A stretch of 64,000 bases of DNA from contig PAUP01000046.1 of assembly GCA_002712765.1 (NCBI GenBank), forward strand, positions 29,854 to 93,853. The letters are read 5' to 3'. A program made the position numbers and the translations under genes. Source of the stretch: Cytophagaceae bacterium. GTDB taxonomy: Bacteria > Bacteroidota > Bacteroidia > Flavobacteriales > Flavobacteriaceae. The notes beneath the pieces are model-generated. The model worked only from the letters and a program-made list of their open reading frames with translations. It had not been told where the DNA came from and did not search any database. This document shows, piece by piece, positions 1 to 9,498 of the stretch (position 1 is the stretch's first letter; every line of letters starts with the position of its first letter).

Positions 1-1366
1 TAAGCGCTGAAACGGTCATCGTATGCTGTTCTCCTAGCCTCATATCTTTGACCGTGAGGGTTTGATCTTGAATTTCTTGACTGCCTGCTAAGACTACAAA
101 CGGTATATCCCGTTTGTGGGCATAGGTCATCTGTTTTTTCATCTGTTTGTTTGAAGTCACAGCATCTGGATACAGCTCGGCGGCCACGCCTGCTTTGCGT
201 AAAGCTGTAATGGCCTTCATAGCGTAAGCGGCTTCGGAATCTCCAAAATTGACAAAAAAGACCTGTGTGCCTTGTATGGCTTCTTCTGGAAAGAGCTCAA
301 GCTCATCCATAACCAGATAGATACGATCCAATCCAAACGATATACCTACCCCACTCATATCCTTGAGCCCAAAAATACCTGTTAAGTCGTCATAGCGACC
401 CCCACCTCCAATACTTCCCATGGCAACACCTTCTGGTGCGCTTACCTCAAAAATGGCACCTGTATAATAGTTCAATCCTCTAGCCAGGGTGACATCCAAT
501 TGCAAGCTCGCAGTTTCTAGTCCTAATTCTGATATAGCGGTATCGATAAAAGAGAGTTCTTCAATTCCTTGCATACCTGTGGCACTTTGAGCGAGTAAGT
601 CTTTAAGCACAGACAGCTGTTGACCAAAACTTCCAGAAAGTGTAAATAATGGTTTTACCTTGTCTATAGCAGCTGCAGGAATACCTTTGGCCAGCATTTC
701 TTGAGTGACACCTTCTTCTCCTATCTTATCCAATTTGTCCAAGGCCACCGTAAAATCGATAAGCAAATCTGAAGCGCCAATCACTTCGGCAATTCCAGAT
801 AATATCTTACGATTGTTCATCTTAATAGTAACACCTTCTAAACCTAATCTAGAAAATACTGCATCATACAATTGCACAAACTCAACTTCTTGCCATAGCG
901 AGGCACTTCCTACCACATCGGCATCACATTGATAAAATTCTCTAAAGCGACCCTTTTGAGGACGGTCGGCACGCCATACGGGTTGAATTTGATAGCGTTT
1001 AAAAGGAAAGACGATATCGTTTTGGTGCTGAACGACATAACGTGCAAAGGGTACAGTGAGATCATAACGCAGGGCTTTTTCTGAAATTTGAGGGGTAAGC
1101 GCACCGCTATCTGCATTTGCCAGTATATTTTTATCGGCTTTACGCAAGTAATCACCACTGTTCAAAATCTTAAAAATTAGCCGATCACCTTCTTCTCCAT
1201 ATTTGCCCATTAGGGTGCTACTATTTTCAAAACTTGGAGTTTCTATAGGCTGAAAGCCAAAATGCTTAAATTGTGTACGTATAGTATTGATGACATAGCT
1301 TCGCTTTGCCACTTCTGTAGGAGAGAAATCGCGAGTTCCTTTTGGTATTGATGGTTTTTGAGCCAT
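1..1366 (-). CDS. hisS: histidyl-tRNA synthetase, C-terminal end cut by window edge
   Basis: Class II aminoacyl-tRNA synthetase that charges tRNA-His in the cytoplasm. About 455 residues are visible and no stop is reached before position 1, so only the last residues of the anticodon-binding domain are missing. The protein starts [14 protein letters not shown], a typical HisRS opening. The histidine-specific motif reads RGLNYYTG near residue 296, where the common consensus is RGLDYYTG; it is followed by [10 protein letters not shown] and a GGGGRYDD segment. The C-terminal part reads like a HisRS anticodon-binding domain ([20 protein letters not shown]). It stands alone, divergent from the hydrolase at 1529. 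The matching tRNA-His lies far away at 53930. Identification is secure. Confidence 0.95.
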   Translation of the reverse strand, partial: MAQKPSIPKGTRDFSPTEVAKRSYVINTIRTQFKHFGFQPIETPSFENSSTLMGKYGEEGDRLIFKILNSGDYLRKADKNILANADSGALTPQISEKALRYDLTVPFARYVVQHQNDIVFPFKRYQIQPVWRADRPQKGRFREFYQCDADVVGSASLWQEVEFVQLYDAVFSRLGLEGVTIKMNNRKILSGIAEVIGASDLLIDFTVALDKLDKIGEEGVTQEMLAKGIPAAAIDKVKPLFTLSGSFGQQLSVLKDLLAQSATGMQGIEELSFIDTAISELGLETASLQLDVTLARGLNYYTGAIFEVSAPEGVAMGSIGGGGRYDDLTGIFGLKDMSGVGISFGLDRIYLVMDELELFPEEAIQGTQVFFVNFGDSEAAYAMKAITALRKAGVAAELYPDAVTSNKQMKKQMTYAHKRDIPFVVLAGSQEIQDQTLTVKDMRLGEQHTMTVSAL

Positions 1367-1528
1367 AAAAGTATTGCTGTTTTTAACATTTATGTCACCC
1401 AACACCCAAGATTGAGTAACAGCCCCGCAAATATCATAAAAATTGAGGGTATAGGATAATTTTTTGAGAAGTAACGTAACTTTTTTGGCACTTAGAAGTC
1501 TTATGTATAAACCCATCAACGTCGATCT

Positions 1529-2935
1529 ATGAAACCTTTGCTACAACTGCTTTTACTTCTATTGTGCGTTCCAGTTTTTGGACAGCAAATCACTGGAGAC
1601 TGGAATGGTCTTCTCAATGTAGGTCAAGAACTTCCTATCGTCTTACATATCGAAAAAACTGAAAGTGGCTATAGCGGTACACTAGACAGCCCTGCTCAAA
1701 AGGCTTTTGGTATGGAAATGAGCACTATCTCCTTCAAAAAAGACTCGCTTACTTTTTCGATTGCTCGAATAGGTATGAGTTATGCTGGTGTTTTATCCAA
1801 TGGTGAAATTAGTGGTGTTTTTCAGCAAGGAGGGATACAGATGCCTTTAGGGTTTAGCCGAGGCGCTGCCAAAGCCGCTACTCAAAACAGACCACAAGAA
1901 CCCAAAAAACCCTATCCCTACAAGGAGGAAGAAGTGGTGTTTACCAATACTAAGGGTGGTCATACCTTGGCTGGCACCTTAACTCTTCCCAAATCAATCA
2001 TGCCAGGCAAAAAGAAATATCCTGCGGTCATTCTTATTACAGGCTCTGGCGCACAAGACCGAAATGAAGCCCTATTAGGTCACAAACCATTCTTAGTGCT
2101 CTCTGATTATCTCACACGCCAAGGCATTGCAGTCTTGCGTTATGACGATAGAGGGACAGGTCAAAGTACGGGGGTATTTGAAGGGGCGACGAGTTATGAT
2201 TTTTCTTATGATGCCGAAGCGGCATTTACATTTTTAAGACAGCATCCAGAAATCAATCCAGATCAAATAGGATTTGCAGGACATAGTGAAGGCGGATATA
2301 TCGCCCCAATGATTGCTGCGAGGAACAAGGATGTTGCTTTTATCGCGCTACTGGCCGGTGTGGGACAACCTGGAGATGAATTGTTGGTAAGTCAAGGCTA
2401 CCTTATAGGAAAAGCCCAAGGGCTTGATGAGAGCATGCTTCAATCCAATAAACTAGCACAACAAAATGTTTTTGCTATCATTAAAACGCATTATGGAGAT
2501 ACTCCTCGTATTGAAAAAGAGGTAGAAGCTTACCTCAGGACTATGTTTGAGAAAAATCCAGATGTGCTTCCAGAGGGTTCTAGCATAGAAGAGTTATTAG
2601 ATCAACAATTGAGTTCTGTCAAGGGAGACTGGTTTCAATATCTCATTACAACTCCAGCAGCTCCATTTTTAGAAAAAGTAGCCTGCCCTGTACTGGCTAT
2701 CAACGGTTCTTTAGACCTTCAAGTTCCTGCTCAAGAGAACTTGCAAGCCATTGCCACTGCCCTAAAAAAAGGAGGTAATACAGATGTAACTACCGTAGAA
2801 CTTCCCCAGCTCAATCACCTTTTTCAACATGCAGAAACAGGGAACCCTTCAGAGTATGCTATAATAGAAGAAACCTTTGCTCCCATTGCGCTACAAACCA
2901 TTGGAGATTGGATCAAGAAAAAAACGACAAAATAA
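1529..2935 (+). CDS. secreted alpha/beta hydrolase (S9/dienelactone-hydrolase-like)
   Basis: Exported serine hydrolase of 468 residues. A Sec signal peptide ([19 protein letters not shown]) is followed by about 120 residues of beta-rich N-terminal domain and then an alpha/beta-hydrolase domain. The nucleophile elbow GHSEGG places the catalytic serine at residue 253. Asp396 (NGSLD) and His430 (LNHLF) are in the right order for the acid and base. [12 protein letters not shown] probably forms part of the oxyanion region. Paralogues in Bacteroidota are annotated as S9-like peptidases or esterases; the substrate cannot be told from sequence. The permease gene follows 55 bp downstream but has its own -7 box, so co-transcription is uncertain. 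Confidence 0.85.
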   Translation: MKPLLQLLLLLLCVPVFGQQITGDWNGLLNVGQELPIVLHIEKTESGYSGTLDSPAQKAFGMEMSTISFKKDSLTFSIARIGMSYAGVLSNGEISGVFQQGGIQMPLGFSRGAAKAATQNRPQEPKKPYPYKEEEVVFTNTKGGHTLAGTLTLPKSIMPGKKKYPAVILITGSGAQDRNEALLGHKPFLVLSDYLTRQGIAVLRYDDRGTGQSTGVFEGATSYDFSYDAEAAFTFLRQHPEINPDQIGFAGHSEGGYIAPMIAARNKDVAFIALLAGVGQPGDELLVSQGYLIGKAQGLDESMLQSNKLAQQNVFAIIKTHYGDTPRIEKEVEAYLRTMFEKNPDVLPEGSSIEELLDQQLSSVKGDWFQYLITTPAAPFLEKVACPVLAINGSLDLQVPAQENLQAIATALKKGGNTDVTTVELPQLNHLFQHAETGNPSEYAIIEETFAPIALQTIGDWIKKKTTK

Positions 2936-2958
2936 CACCGACTCCCCTAGACTTCGCT

Positions 2959-2966
2959 TAGATTTG
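2959..2966 (+). promoter_or_regulatory. candidate -7 box for the permease gene
   Basis: TAGATTTG matches the Bacteroidota -7 consensus TAnnTTTG exactly, 24 bp before the ATG at 2991. No TTG is found at the usual -33 distance, so only half the promoter is supported. Confidence 0.4.
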
Positions 2967-2990
2967 TAGTAAGGGTTAAACCAAGATAAG

Positions 2991-4229
2991 ATGTTTGCAC
3001 TTTTTAGAGAAAATTTTAGAATTGCCTGGGATAGTATTCGTAGCCAATTATTAAGAACACTCATTACCGTTTTTATTATTGCCATTGGTATAACTGCTTT
3101 GGTTGGTATTTTAAGCCTGATCAATGCATTAACGGTAAGTTTAACTGGAAATTTATCTGATATGGGAAGTAATACCTTTACCATTCAGCGCTATGAGCGG
3201 CAATCCCAACGCAGTGACGAGAAACGCAAAGTAAATCCTGTGATAAGTTATCAGCAGGTTAAACAGTTTAGCGAAGAGTTTAATTACCCAACGGCCAATA
3301 CCTCTATCTCTTTTACAGGAACCTCTGGGGCCGAAGTTAAATTTGAAAATGAAAAGACAGATCCTGAAATAACCGTAATAGGTGCCAATGAGAATTTTTT
3401 GGACAATACGGGACTCAAACTAGATGACGGTAGAAATTTTACTGTATTTGATGTATCCAATAATAGTAATGTTTGCATCCTAGGAAGTGATTTTAGAAAA
3501 AACTTATTCAAGAGTGAAAGTCCTATTGGCAAGAAAATAAGTATACGAGGTACCAAGTTTAGAGTGATCGGTATTTTAGAAGAAAAGGGATCTACTTTTG
3601 GTAATCGTGTAGATTTGCGGGTAATTATACCCATTCAGGTGGCGCGATCGATGTTTACCCAACCAAGAATTAATTATGATGTAAGTGTAAAGGTAGTAGA
3701 TGCCGATTTGATGGATGATGCCCAAGATGAAGCGATAGCCGTATTTAGAAACGTTAGATCACTTACTCCCATAGAGGTTAACGATTTTGGGATGCAACGC
3801 AGTGATGATCTTATTCAACGTATCAAAGAAGATACCGCTACCATTAATGCCGGCGCGTGGGTTATTAGCCTATTAACCATTTTTGGTTCATGTATTGCCC
3901 TACTTAATATCATGCTTGTATCGGTTACAGAACGCACCAGAGAAATAGGCGTGCGAAAAGCCTTAGGGGCCAAAAAATCAACGATTGCTTTTCAGTTTTT
4001 ATACGAGGCCATCTTGGTAGGACAAATGGGAGGTGCCTTAGGTATCTTGCTGGGCTGTATTATTGGATATGTCATATCCGTATTTCTATTTAAAATAGAT
4101 TTTACCATCCCTTGGGGCGCTATTATTGCAGCAACAACGATCACCTTTGTCGTAGCACTTATTTCTGGAATTGTACCCGCATTAAAAGCGGCCAGACTCG
4201 ATCCTATAGAATCATTGAGATACGAGTAG
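2991..4229 (+). CDS. ABC transporter permease, MacB/FtsX type
   Basis: Inner-membrane permease of 412 residues with the MacB layout: one N-terminal membrane helix (about residues 20-42, TLITVFIIAIGITALVGIL), a large extracytoplasmic MacB core domain (about 45-270), then three C-terminal membrane helices forming the FtsX domain (about 285-400). The segment TREIGVRKALGAKK between the first and second C-terminal helices is the coupling motif typical of the family. It probably moves lipoproteins, peptides or small toxic compounds, or acts as a mechanotransmitter. The ATPase and adaptor subunits that normally accompany MacB are absent here and must be encoded elsewhere. A strong hairpin ends the transcript. 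Confidence 0.88.
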   Translation: MFALFRENFRIAWDSIRSQLLRTLITVFIIAIGITALVGILSLINALTVSLTGNLSDMGSNTFTIQRYERQSQRSDEKRKVNPVISYQQVKQFSEEFNYPTANTSISFTGTSGAEVKFENEKTDPEITVIGANENFLDNTGLKLDDGRNFTVFDVSNNSNVCILGSDFRKNLFKSESPIGKKISIRGTKFRVIGILEEKGSTFGNRVDLRVIIPIQVARSMFTQPRINYDVSVKVVDADLMDDAQDEAIAVFRNVRSLTPIEVNDFGMQRSDDLIQRIKEDTATINAGAWVISLLTIFGSCIALLNIMLVSVTERTREIGVRKALGAKKSTIAFQFLYEAILVGQMGGALGILLGCIIGYVISVFLFKIDFTIPWGAIIAATTITFVVALISGIVPALKAARLDPIESLRYE

Positions 4230-4255
4230 TAACCGAGTAATGTAACAAAACATGT

Positions 4256-4283
4256 AAAAGCCCGATCTTTCGATCGGGCTTTT
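4256..4283 (+). terminator. bidirectional intrinsic terminator
   Basis: A perfect 12-bp inverted repeat (arms AAAAGCCCGATC and GATCGGGCTTTT) around a 4-nt loop. A-tract and T-tract flank it symmetrically, so it can serve the permease gene on the plus strand and the sigma-factor transcript on the minus strand. Confidence 0.85.
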
Positions 4284-4355
4284 AACAAAGTTTAGTTGAG
4301 AAGCGCTTCAAACTTCATCGATTTATATGGTATAACACTTAAAGCCTTAGAGTAA

Positions 4356-4469
4356 CTAAGAAGAAACTGTATTGTTTCTAATTTTGGGTTCATATTGTTT
4401 GCCTTTTTGCCCGGCGTGGGCTGAGAGTAAGTTTTTGCCATGTACGTTTTGATTTGATATTGGTTTCAT
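4356..4469 (-). CDS. possible small basic protein (37 aa) downstream of the sigma factor
   Basis: ATG to TAG reading frame of 37 residues, MKPISNQNVHGKNLLSAHAG at the start, rich in K, N, Q and G and without a hydrophobic stretch. It begins 82 bp after the stop of the ECF sigma gene on the same strand and ends about 70 bp before the bidirectional terminator, so it would sit at the end of the sigma transcript. Codon choice (AAA, CAA, GGC, AAC) looks like the neighbours. I do not recognise a family. It may be a real small protein or a chance frame in a trailer of about 270 bp. Confidence 0.4.
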   Translation of the reverse strand: MKPISNQNVHGKNLLSAHAGQKGKQYEPKIRNNTVSS

Positions 4470-4551
4470 ATCCTAAACGCACATCTTTTACTCTTATTGT
4501 ATGTCTAACAAAAATTTTCGCAAACCCAATTTTTTGTAGACAGCTCTCTCC

Positions 4552-5136
4552 TTAATTGGTGAGTACAATATTGTGTTTTTCAATCACCTTACGCAAATTG
4601 ATAAGGGCGTAGCGCATACGACCCAAAGCCGTATTGATGCTCACTCCTGTACGTTCAGAGATTTCTTTAAAACTCATTTCTTGATACACTCTCATGTGTA
4701 ATACTTCTTTTTGATCGGCCGGTAACTCTTCTATCAAACGTCGTACATCACTTTCGACCTGATCTTTACACATCTGCTTCTCGGCATTGAGACTAGAATC
4801 ACTCAAAACCGAAAAAATGCTAAACTCCCCATCGTTGTCAAACTTTGGCATACGGTTATTTCTTCTAAAATGGTCGATCACAAGATTATGAGCAATACGC
4901 ATTACCCAGGGCAAGAATTTACCTTCTTCGTTATAACGACCTCTCTTGAGTGTATTGATTACTTTGATAAAAGTGTCTTGGAAAACATCTTCTGCCACAT
5001 CGCGATCATAAACCTTAGAATAAATAAAGCTGTAGATGCGTTGTTTATGTCTAGCGATTAAAACAGCGAGTGAATTTTCGTCTCCTTGGATGTAGTTTCG
5101 TACGAGCGTAGCGTCGTCTGTTAACACTTTTTTCAT
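4552..5136 (-). CDS. ECF-type RNA polymerase sigma factor (sigma-70 family)
   Basis: Group 4 sigma factor of 194 residues. Region 2 spans about residues 20-95 (core-binding segment DRDVAEDVFQDTFIKV, then the region 2.4 stretch around WVMRIAHNLVIDHFRR). Region 4 spans about 130-185 with the helix-turn-helix MSFKEISERTGVSINTALGR. A linker with FSIFSVLSDSS joins them. No anti-sigma factor or SusC/SusD pair lies next to it, so it is not an obvious FecI-type regulator. The ATG lies about 100 bp downstream of a promoter-like pair (5244-5275), giving a long leader. Regulon unknown. Confidence 0.92.
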   Translation of the reverse strand: MKKVLTDDATLVRNYIQGDENSLAVLIARHKQRIYSFIYSKVYDRDVAEDVFQDTFIKVINTLKRGRYNEEGKFLPWVMRIAHNLVIDHFRRNNRMPKFDNDGEFSIFSVLSDSSLNAEKQMCKDQVESDVRRLIEELPADQKEVLHMRVYQEMSFKEISERTGVSINTALGRMRYALINLRKVIEKHNIVLTN

Positions 5137-5243
5137 AATATAACTTTTGTAGGTTTAAGAGTATGCTTAGGGATACTCCGATAAAATTTCTAAAAAGTAA
5201 TATTATGCTATAGGCAGTTGTCTATTATTGTGTTACGATGTGG

Positions 5244-5275
5244 TAAATATAAACTAAATCATGTTAAAAATACAA
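5244..5275 (-). promoter_or_regulatory. candidate promoter of the ECF sigma gene
   Basis: On the minus strand TTG (5275-5273) is separated by 21 bp from TATATTTA (5251-5244), which matches the TTG-N17-23-TAnnTTTG pattern except for the last base. Transcription would start near 5238, leaving a leader of about 100 nt. Confidence 0.45.
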
Positions 5276-5370
5276 AGACAATATAATATTTCTTTATAAA
5301 TAATCGTTTAGCCCTTTATTTTCGGTGTGCCACAGAAGTGTTATCTTTACTACTTTTCTAAAAAATTGCA

Positions 5371-8172
5371 ATGCAACAAGACATTTCGGCGGTAAATCCT
5401 AAAGAAAATATCATCATAAAGGGTGCCAAACTTCACAATTTAAAAAATATAAATGTCGTCATCCCTAGAAACCAATTGGTTGTCGTAACGGGGCTTTCTG
5501 GTTCAGGAAAATCAAGTTTAGCTTTTGACACCCTATATGCCGAAGGACAGCGCAGGTATGTAGAGAGTCTGTCGTCTTATGCCAGACAGTTTTTGGGTCG
5601 TCTAAATAAACCCAAGGTCGAATATATCAAAGGTATCGCCCCTGCTATAGCCATCGAACAAAAAGTAAATAGTACCAATCCGCGTTCTACAGTAGGCACT
5701 ACCACAGAGATTTATGATTATCTCAAATTGTTATTTGCGCGTATCGGCAAGACCATCTCTCCTATTTCGGGTAATGAGGTTAAAAAAGATACCGTTGCCG
5801 ATGTGGTTGATTATGTAAACGCTTTCGCGAAAGCGCAAAAATTACTATTACTGGCCCCTGTACACTTAGAAGAAGGCCGAAAATTAGAAGATAAATTAAA
5901 AGCCCTTTTACAACAAGGCTACGCCCGTATCAAGATTAAGGATACTGTCAAACGCCTAGATGCCTTGGATGATGCATTAAAAGGTGTTGCGTTTAGCGAT
6001 ATTTTTTTGGTGGTAGATCGCATCGTGACCAATCCAGGTGACGACGATTTTAGCAATAGGCTAGCCGATGCCGTGCAAACCGCGTTTTTTGAAGGTAAGG
6101 GAACTTTATACATCGAAGAACTGGCTTCGGGAGAGCAACGTCAATTTTCTAATAGCTTTGAACTGGATGGGATGAGCTTTTTAGAACCCAATGTGCATTT
6201 GTTCTCCTTTAACAATCCGTATGGCGCTTGTCCTACCTGCGAAGGGTATGGAGATGTTATAGGGATCGATGAAGATTTGGTGATCCCCAATACAGGTCTG
6301 TCGGTTTATGAGAATGCGATATTTCCGTGGCGGGGTGACAGTATGAGTGCCTACAGAGATGCCTTGGTCAATTCGGCCTATAAATTTGACTTCCCTATTC
6401 ACAAACCCTATTTTGAATTGACAGAAGCCCAAAAACAATTGATCTGGGATGGCAATTCTCATTTTAAAGGATTGCATCAGTTTTTTGCCATGCTTGAAGC
6501 CAAAGCCTATAAAATTCAAAACAGAGTCATGCTCTCGCGTTACCGTGGCAAAACCAAATGTCAAACCTGTAAAGGAAAACGCTTGCGTCCCGATGCTAGT
6601 TATGTGCATATAGGAGGAAAAACCATACTAGATCTTGTGACCTTACCTCTAGACGAAGTGGCTGCCTTTTTCAAACAATTGAGCTTGAGCGAGCATGATG
6701 CGACGATTGCAAAACGTTTACTACAAGAAATAAACAGTCGTTTGGAGTTTCTATCAAAAGTGGGACTTACCTACCTCACCCTCAATCGCAAATCCAATAC
6801 GCTTTCTGGGGGAGAATCCCAACGTATTAATCTTGCAACTTCCTTAGGTAGTAGCCTGGTTGGCTCTATGTATATTCTAGACGAACCCAGTATAGGTTTA
6901 CACCCCAAAGACACCGAAAAGTTAATTGAAGTCTTGGCTTCGCTTCGTGATCTGGGCAATACTGTTATCGTGGTAGAGCATGACGAAGACATTATGAAAG
7001 CCGCCGATACCATAATTGATATTGGTCCAGAAGCAGGCACTTTAGGCGGGCATGTGGTGGCCTCGGGTAGCTATAAAGATCTTTTAAAAAGTAAATCGCT
7101 AACGGCCCAATACCTCAATGGCAATCTAGAAATAGCCGTTCCTAAAAAACGCAGAAGTACAGATTGGTATATCGATATAATTGGAGCACGAGAAAACAAT
7201 CTCAAAAATATTGATGTTCGGTTTCCTTTGGGTGTATTTACAGCTGTTACTGGAGTTTCAGGAAGTGGTAAAAGTACGCTGGTCAAAAAACTACTCTATC
7301 CCGCCTTATTAAAAGCTGTAGGTGGCTATGGGCAAAAAGCGGGTCAGTTTACCGAGATTAAAGGCAAATATGATCTAATTAAAACGGTAGAATTTGTAGA
7401 TCAAAATCCTATTGGGCGTTCTTCGCGTTCTAATCCGGTAACCTATATCAAAGCCTACGACGATATCCGTAAACTTTATGAAAGTCAAAAGCTGAGTAAA
7501 ATCAGGAATTACAAGACCAAACATTTCTCCTTTAATGTAGACGGAGGTCGCTGTGAGACTTGTAAAGGAGAAGGTGAAGTGACTATAGAAATGCAATTTA
7601 TGGCCGATGTGCACTTAGAATGTGAAACCTGTAAAGGCAAACGTTTTAAGAAGGAAATTCTCGAAGTTACTTTTCAAGATAAAAATATCGACGATATCCT
7701 CAATATGACTATTGATGATGCTGTTGCCTTTTTTGAAGCGCATCAAGAATCTAAAATTACACGTAAACTCAAACCGCTTCAGGATGTTGGGCTGGGTTAT
7801 GTTACCTTAGGTCAAAGCTCTTCTACCCTATCTGGAGGCGAAGCCCAACGTATCAAACTTGCCTCATTTCTAGTAAAAGGAAACACCAAAGAAAAAGCGC
7901 TCTTTATCTTTGATGAGCCTACGACTGGTTTGCACTTTCACGATATCAAAAAGCTATTGGCCTCCTTTGAGGCGCTTATTGCCAAAGGCCACAGCATCGT
8001 TGTTGTAGAACACAATATGGATCTGGTCAAATGCGCCGATCACATCATCGATATGGGACCTGAAGGTGGAAAAAACGGTGGTAATGTAGTAGCCTCAGGC
8101 ACTCCAGAAGCAGTTGTTAAGCAAAAGTCGTCAATTACAGGTCGCTATCTCCAAGAGAAATTGGAAGTGTAA
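5371..8172 (+). CDS. uvrA: UvrABC excinuclease subunit A
   Basis: Damage-sensing ATPase of nucleotide excision repair, 933 residues, full length. Two ABC modules are present: Walker [10 protein letters not shown] at 41-49 and [10 protein letters not shown] at 628-637, with signatures LSGGESQRI (from 478) and LSGGEAQRI. The C-terminal zinc module has Cys728, Cys731, Cys751 and Cys754 and binds DNA. In the first zinc module only one CxxC pair is present (Cys287, Cys290 in [10 protein letters not shown]); the partner pair expected about 25 residues earlier is replaced by [11 protein letters not shown], so this site probably binds no zinc. I recall the same in other Bacteroidota. A further CQTCKGKR lies near residue 395. 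One palindrome copy (5821) encodes NAFAKAQ. uvrB is not in the window. Confidence 0.97.
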   Translation: MQQDISAVNPKENIIIKGAKLHNLKNINVVIPRNQLVVVTGLSGSGKSSLAFDTLYAEGQRRYVESLSSYARQFLGRLNKPKVEYIKGIAPAIAIEQKVNSTNPRSTVGTTTEIYDYLKLLFARIGKTISPISGNEVKKDTVADVVDYVNAFAKAQKLLLLAPVHLEEGRKLEDKLKALLQQGYARIKIKDTVKRLDALDDALKGVAFSDIFLVVDRIVTNPGDDDFSNRLADAVQTAFFEGKGTLYIEELASGEQRQFSNSFELDGMSFLEPNVHLFSFNNPYGACPTCEGYGDVIGIDEDLVIPNTGLSVYENAIFPWRGDSMSAYRDALVNSAYKFDFPIHKPYFELTEAQKQLIWDGNSHFKGLHQFFAMLEAKAYKIQNRVMLSRYRGKTKCQTCKGKRLRPDASYVHIGGKTILDLVTLPLDEVAAFFKQLSLSEHDATIAKRLLQEINSRLEFLSKVGLTYLTLNRKSNTLSGGESQRINLATSLGSSLVGSMYILDEPSIGLHPKDTEKLIEVLASLRDLGNTVIVVEHDEDIMKAADTIIDIGPEAGTLGGHVVASGSYKDLLKSKSLTAQYLNGNLEIAVPKKRRSTDWYIDIIGARENNLKNIDVRFPLGVFTAVTGVSGSGKSTLVKKLLYPALLKAVGGYGQKAGQFTEIKGKYDLIKTVEFVDQNPIGRSSRSNPVTYIKAYDDIRKLYESQKLSKIRNYKTKHFSFNVDGGRCETCKGEGEVTIEMQFMADVHLECETCKGKRFKKEILEVTFQDKNIDDILNMTIDDAVAFFEAHQESKITRKLKPLQDVGLGYVTLGQSSSTLSGGEAQRIKLASFLVKGNTKEKALFIFDEPTTGLHFHDIKKLLASFEALIAKGHSIVVVEHNMDLVKCADHIIDMGPEGGKNGGNVVASGTPEAVVKQKSSITGRYLQEKLEV
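5821..5834. repeat. palindrome GCTTTCGCGAAAGC, in uvrA
   Basis: Perfect copy, read in frame as AFAKA. Confidence 0.95.
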
Positions 8173-8265
8173 AGGCATGTTGTATGCTTGTAATAATGAC
8201 TCAAAATTAGATGGATATACCCTACTAGTCTTATTCAAAAAAAGTAGAAGGATCTGTCATTATTT

Positions 8266-8279
8266 GCTTTCGCGAAAGC
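8266..8279. repeat. palindrome GCTTTCGCGAAAGC, intergenic
   Basis: Perfect copy between uvrA and the gene at 8314, within the putative -33/-7 spacer. Confidence 0.95.
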
Positions 8280-8290
8280 GGTCATATGCC

Positions 8291-8298
8291 TATCTTTA
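8291..8298 (+). promoter_or_regulatory. candidate -7 box of the SnoaL-fusion gene pair
   Basis: TATCTTTA is one base off TAnnTTTG and lies 15 bp before the ATG at 8314. A TTG lies at 8264-8266, 24 bp upstream, slightly longer than usual. The palindrome at 8266-8279 fills most of that spacer. Confidence 0.35.
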
Positions 8299-8313
8299 GT
8301 CAAAACAATCAAG

Positions 8314-9495
8314 ATGCGTTTTATAATCGGTTTATTTTTTTTGACCTCCTTTTACAGTTATGGTCAAAGTGACACAGAGGTATATGTATTTGACCTTGAG
8401 CTAGATCAGGATTCATACCAATTGACAAATCAAAGAAATGTGTCTAATAATCCTGGATACGATAATCAACCCTCATTTTTTAATGATAATCAATTGTTAT
8501 TTGCCAGTACTCGCAATGGGCAAACTGACATTGCCTCCTACAACTTGAGAGACGCCCAAACCAACTGGATTAGCGACACACCCAATGGTAGTGAATACTC
8601 TCCAACCAAGATTCCTGCTGCGATGGCAGTATCGGCTATACGGCTAGATAGCGATGGCCTGCAACGACTATATCGTTACGATTTTAAGACAGGTACTTCT
8701 ACCCTATTGCTCAAGGATCTCGTAGTAGGCTATCACCTTTGGTTTAACGATCACATTATACTTAGTGCTGTCTTGGCCGATGGTGGTCTCGATTTGGTTC
8801 GTTCTGATCTTACCGATGGTAGTCATGTAACCCTACAAAAGAAAATTGGACGGTCATTACACAAAATTCCAAATACTAATCTGATAAGTTATGTGAGTAA
8901 GGAAACAGACACTTGGCAGATCAAATCACTAGATCCAATCTCGGGCGCTACCGATGTTATCACTACTATTTCTAAAGATAGTGAAGATTATTGCTGGCTC
9001 TTAAACGGCACCATCGTAAGGGGATATCGCAACGCTTTACTCCAGTTTAACCCTAAAAAGGACAGTAGCTGGTCTGCGTTTAAAACTTTTAATGATGGTG
9101 TTATTTGGAATATATCCAGAGTGGCTACCAATAGTATCAATACCCAATTTGCTCTTGTTTCAGAAATAGCGCCAGATGCAATTGTTCAAAAGCACATAGA
9201 AGCCTTCAACAAAAAAGATAGGGCAGCTTATTTTGACTGTTTTTCTGATGATGTCAAAGTGATAGATTATCCTAATACATTGCGGTATCAAGGTATAGCA
9301 GCCCTCAAAAAGGACTACAATCAATTCTTTGATACTCATGATCAGATGAAGGTTGAAGTGCTTACCAAAATGACTTCAGGCAATAAAGTCGTTTATGAAG
9401 AAGCTACAACTATAGATGGGAAACAAAGACGACAAGCCACCATTTTTGAGGTGGCCAATGGCAAGATTACCTCTATGACTTTTATTTATAGATAG
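8314..9495 (+). CDS. secreted beta-propeller-like protein with C-terminal SnoaL-like domain
   Basis: A 393-residue exported protein: signal peptide (MRFIIGLFFLTSFYSYGQ), then a WD40-like/TolB-type propeller region (about 20-280; strands such as NDNQLLFASTRNGQTDI and YRYDFKTGTSTLL), then an NTF2-fold SnoaL-like domain (about 285-393, beginning IVQKHIEAFNKKDRAAYF). Such domains occur in ketosteroid isomerases and polyketide cyclases but often only bind small ligands. The next gene starts 3 bp after this stop and ends in a related SnoaL-like domain, so the two are surely co-transcribed and probably act on the same compound. The reaction is unknown. Confidence 0.75.
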   Translation: MRFIIGLFFLTSFYSYGQSDTEVYVFDLELDQDSYQLTNQRNVSNNPGYDNQPSFFNDNQLLFASTRNGQTDIASYNLRDAQTNWISDTPNGSEYSPTKIPAAMAVSAIRLDSDGLQRLYRYDFKTGTSTLLLKDLVVGYHLWFNDHIILSAVLADGGLDLVRSDLTDGSHVTLQKKIGRSLHKIPNTNLISYVSKETDTWQIKSLDPISGATDVITTISKDSEDYCWLLNGTIVRGYRNALLQFNPKKDSSWSAFKTFNDGVIWNISRVATNSINTQFALVSEIAPDAIVQKHIEAFNKKDRAAYFDCFSDDVKVIDYPNTLRYQGIAALKKDYNQFFDTHDQMKVEVLTKMTSGNKVVYEEATTIDGKQRRQATIFEVANGKITSMTFIYR

Positions 9496-9498
9496 ATT

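Noticed and set aside
4421..4427. CTGAGAG beside CCGGCGTGGG, reminiscent of a TPP riboswitch
   Set aside because: The other conserved thi-box parts are missing and no thiamine gene follows on either strand.
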